DNA of 64,000 nt, taken from contig CP136066.1 of the NCBI GenBank assembly GCA_032622095.1, positions 135,563,917-135,627,916 of the forward strand. Direction: 5' to 3'. The stretch's first letter is position 1, and each line of letters starts with the position of its first letter. The position numbers were made by a program, and so were the translations under genes. Under the pieces are notes generated by a model that was given only the letters and a program-made list of their open reading frames with translations, did no database searches and had not been told where the DNA came from. Shown piece by piece: positions 55,609 through 64,000 of this stretch. Source of the DNA: Siphonodentalium dalli (taxonomy: Eukaryota; Mollusca; Scaphopoda; Gadilida; Siphonodentaliidae).

Positions 55609-56827
55609 ATACACCCGTCAGGGACCAGCCGAGAGGGCGACTTCTTCGCCCTAGCGCCGTCCGCTTCGCCTTATTTTTGCAGTCGGGCGAAGTTCAAGTC
55701 GCCCTGAAAATTCCAAAGTTGACTGACGAAAATTGGCAAAATTCCCCAAATAATTTATGATAATTTACAACTGTCAACAGTGATTGCACACAATACTCCA
55801 CTATCAGGGTGTTGTAAAACAATTAACACCTGTATTGCTCCAATCTGGAAGCATGTTGACAACGGAGTCTGATTACTGGCAGCTGTGAAAACATCGTCGG
55901 GCCTCAAGTGTTAATCTGGTTGTTGTGATTTTTAGATTACCGTGATTACCACATCTTACAATGAAGATTACAACTCACAGCTCTCACAATGTGTCAGTTC
56001 ATCACACCCTCTATGGAGTTTGGTTAAAGAAATTTTAAAACAAATTCATTTGTGAAGCATATTAAATTTTCAAACGGGATTACTAATAGAGCGCAGTGAA
56101 AGTGTTCATGATTTCGTTTCGTTTCGGTTTGATAAATATTGTTGGCATTTTTAAAAACCCGAAAAATATGAAATAAAATCTTGTCATTCTCCCACAATTA
56201 CGATATAAAATGCTGCTATCCTCTCACAATTATGTTTGGGTATTATTAATAGTTATTAGGGTCATGAAGTGAACATAAAGACTCCATATTTCAACCATTG
56301 TTTCATAAGTTTAATTGACATATTACATCTCTCCTATTTTCGTTCTATAGCGACTCCTGTCGTAGTACTGTTCAATTTAAGTGTTGTAGACTCACTTCGC
56401 CCTATAGAACGGCCACTTCGCCTTATTTTGATAGTAGGGCGAAGTCATTTCGCCCTGAAAATATGGTCTAGGCTGGTCCCTGACACCCGTTTGAAAAAAA
56501 CGTTGTATTATGCAAATGGGTTGTCCATCCATCCGTTCATGGTCCTTTCGTCCGTCCGTCTGTCTTTGATATGTTAGTTTACCACACCAAAATACAGATC
56601 AAGTTCGAATATGGGTTTCGTCCGCATGATTTTGACTGAGTTATGCCCATTTTTCGACTTAGATTTTACCTGATATGCGGTTTCCAGATGATAACTTTAG
56701 ATTGAATCGAGTGAACTGAACCAAATTTGGTATACAGATCAAGTTCAAATATGGGTTCTGTCTACATGCCCCACTCTACTCCAGAAACGGGCGTATTATG
56801 CCATGCCCCGACGGCGTGCTCTTGTTT
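55609..56827 (+). repeat. Family 4 element split by a hAT-type insertion
   Basis: The head TATACACCCGT is cut, resumes at 56483 as ACACCCGTTTGAAAAAAACG, and continues to AAACGGGCGT, ATGCCATGCCCCGACGGCGT and CTCTTGTT. Without the insertion it is about 350 bases, similar to 29807-30252. Confidence 0.8.
55619..56482. mobile_element. 864-bp non-autonomous hAT-type element
   Basis: Exact 12-base terminal inverted repeats CAGGGACCAGCC and GGCTGGTCCCTG. An exact 8-base duplication ACACCCGT lies at 55611-55618 and 56483-56490. Subterminal GGGCGAAGT / CTTCGCCCT motifs occur at both ends. No transposase. It is inserted in the 5' end of a family 4 element. Confidence 0.96.
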
Positions 56828-57030
56828 CAAATTATGTTAAAAAATATGGCTGCCAGCAACAACTTTTGATTTCAAATTTAAATCCATTGGCACACCATGC
56901 AGCTCACAATTATTGACAATGTTTTGAAAATTTACAGGCATGTTTGGGATGACCTCCTGATGGGAACTATTGAATTTAAACGATTTCCGGTGAAAAACCT
57001 GATTTTCAATTGAGCATCTTGGGAGTATGC

Positions 57031-58438
57031 CAGCACCCGAGGTTCAACTTCTTGTTCTCTTAGGAAATGTTTGAATAATAAGTTCAACAAATGGCCATAG
57101 GTTGAACTTACTATCTAGAACATTTCCCAGCAATGAATAGAAATATTTCTATACTTGTACTATCTTTTCAACTGTCCGACATCTGCTTACATTTCCTGAA
57201 CACCCCTCCAGACTATTTCAATGTATACTTTCATAACTAAATGGAACAATCCATTTAGTAAAGAAAGGGTTAAAAGACAAACCTCATCAGCCCCACTGAT
57301 CATGAGCTGCAGATATTTCTGTCAATATGCTGAAATTTGTTCTATGTAAACCTTTCATTTTGGTAAAGGTTATCAGGGAAAATTTTAAAGAGCCACTCAG
57401 GTATCAGTTTCTTTTGACTTAAAATACCTGTTTCACTGGATAAATAATACCATTTAGCCTGATTTACATCTGCATGGCAGACATGGTGTCATGGTTTTGA
57501 ATTATTGATAACATTCCCTCAAACTTTAGTTTGGGGTTCAATGTAACTATAACTTGAAAACTCCTTTCTAAAATGTCCTGGATCAATCTGTGACATAGAC
57601 TAATTAATCAAAGATAGGTACTTTATCTACCATCATATGTCCAGCTGTTTCGCATTTGTTTTTGATGTATGATAATCCTTGTTAACAGTTATGAATTACT
57701 TCATGTAGTTATCATTTGTTCATTTCATAATCAGATAGCGTACATATATTAATGTTGATGATATTGTTTTAGTATTGTAAAAAAATGCTTTATCAGTTTG
57801 AAACTTTGTAATCAAAGTTTCTTCAGAGACGTTTGAGCTAACTGCTATCAGATTTGCAAAATTATATTTTTCAGAATCATGGCCCCCCACTATCCTTGTT
57901 TCAAAGGATCTTCATATTGGGGTTCAATAGTTACTATATCTGTAATTATGCACCAGCTCTCTCTAATGATATTGGCAATAATTTCATATAGCTTCCTGGC
58001 TCCCATCATTTGTTTATTCCTCTAAATTTACATATATAAATTTGGTTGTACAATGTGTCATCATAATGTCTGGTGCTGTCATGTGTAATAAATTCGCATT
58101 CAATATCACTTTAGTCTGTCAATTTGGCTTCACCAGATTGTTCTATGAGATGCTTTAGGGGATTTAAGCATTTATATTGATTCTTCCTACTATTTTTAAT
58201 ATTTTTTGTGTGACAAAGCAAAAAATACAAGGAAGAAGCTGTGGAAGAATATTGCAGCATGACAATTCAGCTTGTAAGTTTGAAATTTTAACTAGCTGTA
58301 GGATTTAAGAATAGTGCCACAGTTCTCAACATTGATATCGGTAGGGTTTTTTTTTTAATGAGTAATTGTACTAAAAAACCAAATTTGCAGCTGATCAGCT
58401 TCAAATTCTATCACAACACTGTTAAATTCACTCAATGA
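57031..58438. other. non-coding sequence downstream of the gene
   Basis: 57194-57272 is the dispersed repeat also seen at 51729 and 42211. No other features are recognised. Confidence 0.4.
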
Positions 58439-58439
58439 C

Positions 58440-59011
58440 AAGTCTTCTCAGGTCCACAACATCTTGGGGATATCGGTTGGGTTGATGCTGTTTTGGACCA
58501 AGTCCATCACATTGCTCTTCTATGACAGAATTTATGTCCAGAATCATGGGTGGGAGTCATTTTGCTTGTATGTCTTCTGATTAAGTCAAATGGATGTCTT
58601 GCGTATATGAACATAGAGGCTTTCCCAAGCATGATATCGAACATGTGTATATCAGAGGTCTGTTGAATGTCAATGCAACATAATTTATAAGTATATAAAG
58701 CGTTCTTTTTCAGAGATTTCTGATATGTTGTGCTATCAGAAAATATATTTAAATAGTATATTAAACGATTGTATAATCACTTTTAACTTTTTCTATCATG
58801 GTAAATGATATATCATTTTGAAGACAGATTAATAGCAGAAATGTCAGATGATTAATCACATTCATGGGTTCACGTCAATGCCCGGGCTCCACGTGTAAAT
58901 GTAGTGTCTTTTCATTGAAAGTATGTTATAAAAGAGTAGCGGGAAGGGAGTCTATCCAGAACAGCATCAACCCAACCGATATCCCAAGCTGTTGTGGACC
59001 GGAAGACTTGG
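58440..59011. mobile_element. 572-bp element with long inverted repeats
   Basis: The left arm 58440-58498 (GGTCCACAACATCTTGGGGA, TATCGGTTGGGTTGATGCTG) pairs with the right arm 58953-59011 (CAGCATCAACCCAACCGATA, TCCCAAGCTGTTGTGGACC). Arms are about 55 bases with few mismatches. No coding content. Exact ends and duplication not resolved. Confidence 0.75.
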
Positions 59012-61947
59012 TCTATTACCAACTCTAAATTTACTGAAATCTCCAGTCAAAATTTGTTTTATTTCAAATAATTACCACACTCATGTAGAGCCAGGTTTTT
59101 GCTGATACAGACTTCCTAGTAAAGACTTTCTCAGTGCATTTAATTGTTTTTTTCTCGCATGGATTCCACACAAATCGCATTCAGTCAGCGCATCTATGAA
59201 ATTATATACTTCATACACTGCTTCATATTGAATTTTTAAAACGGCTTCAAATCATGAACACTCATCGCATTTTATATTTTGTTCACCAAAACATCAGATT
59301 GTAATTAAATATAGCATCTCATGTGTACAGATGTGTCCGCTGGACTGATATATATCTTACCATTCTTACAATAAAAATATAAAACACAGAAATCGTATCT
59401 TATTAACCCTTTTCTACTTAAACAATTTCAACATTTTTTTAAATTTCTTTAACAAAGCGGCATCGACTTGCCACGTTTTCGGGGGACACTGTGGTCAGCT
59501 GACCTTTTATTTGTTTTGAAAGTTGTCTTGTTGATTACTTGTTATGGCCTTTGTTGAAATTACTGTAGCCATATTTTGCCATGCCCTAGCAATGCTCGTC
59601 TCCTCCATTTAAAAAAAAAACTGAAAAGAATCAGCACTTTTTATCAACATTACATGCTATGAAGTGAGATTTTTTTCCATGATCAAATCTCTGGGTACCT
59701 TCCATGGGGTTACTCAGTGCAGCACCAACACAACTTCCTGTTACAGTTTTGTAATCGAATATATGTTAAGTAATGTTCCGTTTGATTCGATTACGGGACT
59801 CGTGGCAGCGTGTTACTTATTTTACGCACTTTTCAATTACAATTCAAAATTTTTCGCCGTTGCTGGTGAAACTCAAACTGAACTTATCAGCTCTTGTGTA
59901 ATCAGAATGTGTGTTTCAGAGACAAATATTCAACTTTAATTGCAATATAGTTTAAACTATGTTATGGTACGTTTCAGAAACGCATATTTTCAGCATGGAC
60001 CTTGTTTTAGAAACAAAGTATAGACTTCTCACTATGGGTATTTTTTCACACACCATATACATGTACATATCAAGGTATCCAGAGGAAAAGCAAGTTTCAT
60101 GATTGGTGGTAGACATTCACTGGCAGGAGGCTTATGGATGTGTTGCCATGTTTTTGTCGATTTGTATAAAAAACTCGACCTATGATTTGAATAATGGTGG
60201 TCCTCTATCTGACCAGCTGTCCATGTCACAATGTAATCACAATAACTTACGTGATACGACTTTGACCAAATTTGAAGTATAGATTCTACTCATGAATCTC
60301 TTGGAATGTGACTGGAGTTATGCCTCTTGTATTGTTTTACAAAGTGTATTTTGCACTGTAACCGCAATAACTTAACAAACAAAATCAAATTTTTACCAAA
60401 TTAGGATCATGGCTTCTACTCACGAATCTCTTGCGGTGAAAATTAATATGGTGATGGTACTGGTAGATTCATAATTTGGCAGACTTCCCAAACCTAATGC
60501 TTTGAAATATATATACCTGTGATGTCCTCATGAAAATGTCAACAGACCTGTTTCCCTAAAAAATGTATTGGATATACACTTTATCACACTGTCCAACAGA
60601 CTCGCAGCCTATCAGTGCAACTGCAGCCTATCAGCCCGCATATGCCTATCGGTGTTTGTTGTCCTTTAGCAAAACAAAATAGCATGTACCAACTTCTAGG
60701 TTAAAATTTGGTATGGAAATTCATCATAACTGCTTTCAATAGATGGGCAGATGATATTGCTGGTGTTATCCTTTGTTCATCTTGAGATAGTGTGTTTTTG
60801 GTCCAGGCAGATATCTCAGCCACAGGTTTATCAGCTATGGATGAAATTTGGTATGGAGATTCGCCATGACTGCTTTCCAAATGGAATTGTTCACATTTTC
60901 TGTAAGAGTTATCCTCCTTTGTTGTCCCCGACATTCTGTCGGAGGACTATAGTAATAACCCTCGTCCGTCCAGAACTTTGTCTGAGCCTGTATTCTGTGA
61001 TTTTGAGTTCAGTCACTCATTTTAATGGAGTTATTGACATTTTTCGACATAGAATCGTACATCCTGGGACGCATCTTTTGTCTGAGACTGTATTCCATCA
61101 TTTTCGAGTCAATTTTTTTAAAACAGATGTCAACCAGCATGGGAAACTGCACACCTGTATTCTGTAATTTTCCAGTCAATTTGTTTTTATACTTGGCATA
61201 CATATTAACCATCATTGGAAGTTTTATTTACATAACATGATTTAAACACGCAAAGTTTTGTAATTGGAGAACTATCAATAATGAACAGTTTATTTAGATT
61301 TTTATAATATTCTTCACACAAATATACACTATGAATGCCTTGGGGTCCTTTAACCAGGACAATTCTGTTACTCGGAAGCTGTTCCTGTTCCTTTTGCAAA
61401 TTTCCGATTCACCGCTCGACGTTCCTGGCCAATTATATGCTTAGTTCTCAAAAGTAGTGCTTACAGGTTGCAATATTCATGAAGGGAGAGGCTATGGTTT
61501 CGAATAATGTATATAGTATGTATTGTTCCTGGTGACCTGGTACCGTAGGTCTATAATACATGTTACATGCATTGCAAATAAACCATCATAATATTATAAC
61601 CACAAATGAATAACCCTTATAGATGTTAAGACCCATCCAGGTTAAATTATAGGTTATAATATATAGGCGCCACATAGTTTACAATTATGTCCAGAGCTGA
61701 TTGTATAATGTCTTTAGATGCAACACAATTTAAGAATAATATTTGCCAAAATTCTTAAAAGGCCAATTGATTGGTAACAATGATACAAAATTCACCAACG
61801 TTCCATGACTTTGGACACACACTTTCGGTTGTTCGGGACCATGCATATATAGTTTTATACGAATAAGAATAGAAAGGCATGTCTCAGAATGTTGATAATA
61901 AGACCATGGTAAATAGCTCACAAGTTGAGCGATAATACATACTTTTT
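59012..61947. other. AT-rich non-coding sequence
   Basis: There is a hairpin CCGACATTCTGTCGG near 60928, and AAATTTGGTATGGAGATTC near 60845, a relative of the core in the tandem-repeat families. Two diverged copies of CTCATGAATCTCTTGGAATG occur near 60289 and 60419. No gene is supported; open frames are short and without domains. Confidence 0.35.
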
Positions 61948-63928
61948 AGCTCAACTTACTTTTGTAAGTTTGATCTATTGCCATGGTTTGGCGTCCGTCG
62001 TCCGTGTGTCCGTCAACAATTTCCTTTGGCGCGGGCTACAGGTTGTACCTTTGGTCTGATCTTCATGAAATTTGTCATGAATGTTGACATTGACATGTAG
62101 ATGGGAACGAGTCATTTTGGGGTCATTCGGCCAAAAAACATGGCTGCTGGCAGCCATCTTGGATTTCAAGATTCAATCCATTGGCGCGGCCTACAGGTCG
62201 TACTGTTCATCTGATCATCATGAAATTTGTCATTGATGTTAATAATGACATGTAGATGGGAACGAGTGATTTTGGGGTCGTTCGGCCAAAAAACATGGTT
62301 GCCAGCACCCATCTTGGATTTTACTCTTTGCATGACTAAATCCTTTGGCGTGGGCTACAGGTCGTTGTTTTGGTCGGAAGTTTATGAAATTTGTCATGGA
62401 TGTTAACACTGTCATGTAGATGGGAACGAGTGATTTTGGAGTTGTTCGGCCAAAAAACATGGCCGCCAGCAGCCATCGTGGATTTTACTCTTTGCATGAC
62501 TAAATCCTTTGGCGCGGGCTACAGGTTGTACCTTTGGTCTAATCTTTATGAAATTTGTCATGAATGTTGACATGTAGATGGGAACGAATCATTGTGGGGT
62601 CATTTGGCCAAAAAACATGGCCGCTGGCGGCCATCTTAGATTTCAAAATTCAATCCATTGGCGCGGGCTACAGGTCGTACTGTTCGTCTGATCATCATGA
62701 AATTTGTCATGGATGTTAATATTGACATGTAGATGGGAACGAGTCATTTTGGGGTTGTTCGGCCAATAAACATGGCCACCAGCAGCCATCTTGGATTTTA
62801 CTCTTTGCATGACTAAATCCTTTGGTGCGGGCTACAGGTCGTAGCTTCGATCGGAACATCATGAAATTTGTCATGGATGTTAACAATGACATGTAGATGG
62901 GAACGAGTGATTTTGGGGTCGTTCCGCCGAAAAACATGGCAGCCATCTTGGTTTTTACTCTTTGCATGACTAAATCCTTTGGTCTGATCTTTATGAAATT
63001 TGTCGTGAATGTTGACATTGACATGTAGATGGGAACGAGTCATCTTGGGGTCGTTCGGCCAAAAAACATGCCCGCCATCAGCCATCTTGGATTTTACTCT
63101 TTGCATGACTAAATCCTTTGGCGCGGGCTACAGGTCGTACCTTTGGTCTGATCTTTATGAAATTTGTCATGAATGTTGATATTGACATGTAGATGGGAAC
63201 GAGTCATTTTGGGGTCATACGGCCAAAAAACATGGCTGCTGGTGGCCATCTTGGATTTCAAAATTCAATCCATTGGCGCGGGCTACAGGTCGTACTGTTC
63301 GTCTGATCATCATGATATTTGTCATGGATGTTAATATTAACATGTAGATGGGAACGAGTCATTTTGGGGTCGTTTGTCCACCAGCAGCCATATTGGATTT
63401 TACTCTTTGCATGACTAAATCCTTTGGTGCGGGCTACAGATCGTAGCTTAGGTCGGAACTTCATGAAATTTGTCATGGATGTTAACAATGACATGTAGGT
63501 GGGAAACGAGTTATTTTGGGGTCGTTCAGCCGAAAAACATGGCCGCCAGCAGTCATCTTGGATTTTACTCTTTGCATGACTAAATCCTTTGGCACAGGCT
63601 TCAGGTCGTACCTTTGATCAGATCATTATGAGATTTGTAAAGGCTGTAGATGGGAACAGGTCATTTTGGGGTAATTCGGAAAAAACATGGCTGCCGGTGG
63701 CCATTTTAGAATTTACTCTTTGCATCACTAAATCCTTTGGCACACCATAATCACCACATCCCTGATCCGATCATTATGAAACCTGTCATGAATGTTGATA
63801 TTGACATGTACATCTAGTCTTACTTAGACATTTCAATTAGCACCTTTCCTATTCCTCCATTTACTGTCAACATTTAAATTATTCCCCTACCTAAGTTGAG
63901 CTACAGTGTCATTGACACTTTCATTTCT
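61948..63928 (+). repeat. Family 1 element, apparently full-length, about 1.98 kb
   Basis: The head AGCTCAACTTACTTTTGTAA-GTTTGATCT and TTGCCATGGTTTGGCGTCC are followed by about eleven units of roughly 150-165 bases and the 3' end AAGTTGAGCTACAGTG with hairpin GTGTCATTGACAC (63906-63918) and TTTCATT. Minus-strand open frames of 60-100 residues are translations of the units. Confidence 0.88.
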
Positions 63929-64000
63929 ATGGTAGTAGGAACACTGTATACATGACATTGGAAATTATGCAGGAATTTTGCCAATTTTGTCTTCTTGATA

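Larger units (their letters stand above)
54054..57030 (+). repeat. Family 1 element disrupted by three nested insertions
   Basis: The head AGCTCAACTTATCAAAGTTA, TTGCCATGGGTTGGTCC and diverged units run to 54778, continue at 55491-55608, and resume after 56827 to about 57030. The gaps are filled by the elements at 54779-55490 and 55609-56827. It begins about 70 bases past the gene's 3' UTR. Confidence 0.75.

Noticed and set aside
1-64000. CRISPR arrays, operons, ribosomal or transfer RNA genes
   Set aside because: The tandem repeats are contiguous diverged units, not repeat-spacer arrays. No rRNA blocks were seen, and no convincing tRNA was noticed by eye; a tRNA scan would settle this.

Overview
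This is a window of AT-rich animal nuclear DNA. It holds one large, intron-rich protein-coding gene on the + strand, embedded in dense, nested transposable-element sequence. There is no bacterial gene organisation. The repeat style (tandem-repeat elements with inverted subterminal ends and a 3' hairpin, many hAT-type elements, foldback elements) fits a lophotrochozoan invertebrate. A mollusc is my best guess, by inference only, because similar 'pearl'/Helentron-like repeats are known from bivalves.

The gene was assembled by hand as 17 coding exons from 9520 to 53698. Every intron obeys GT-AG, all exon phases match, and the exons sum to 4182 nt (1393 codons plus stop). The product is a nuclear C2H2 zinc-finger protein of the ZNF280/POGZ family. 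In order it has a basic N-terminus; a DDD-LIIV SUMO-interaction-like motif; a Pro/Gln-rich segment; the family signature YYYG; a block of about nine zinc fingers; a very acidic Ser/Glu/Asp-rich region with a 9-residue tandem repeat; and an Arg/Asp/Gly/Tyr-rich tail. The CENP-B-type HTH and pogo DDE domains of vertebrate POGZ are absent. A polyadenylation signal lies at 53960. The first coding exon follows a splice acceptor at 9501, so at least one untranslated 5' exon and the promoter lie upstream and are not resolved.

Layout: 1-9000 is upstream sequence with a tandem-repeat element, a 933-bp inverted-repeat element (2669-3601) and a frameshifted hAT transposase remnant (about 7030-7493). 9.5-53.7 kb is the gene, whose introns hold most of the recognisable elements. 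54-57 kb is a four-deep nest of transposons just past the gene. 57-62 kb is mostly featureless with one long inverted-repeat element. 61.9-63.9 kb is an apparently full-length tandem-repeat element.

The most interesting non-gene structure is a set of sequence-unrelated repeat families that share one plan: a palindromic 5' head, an inverted copy of the 5' end placed just inside a short 3' hairpin, and in several an internal CCAAATTTGGTATG-like core. I read them as non-autonomous Helentron-type elements (inference). Four hAT-type insertions have 8-bp target duplications (three exact, one 7/8), and one piggyBac-like element has TTAA duplications. A six-copy satellite at 37.1-38.0 kb carries poly-G/poly-C palindromes with paired changes.
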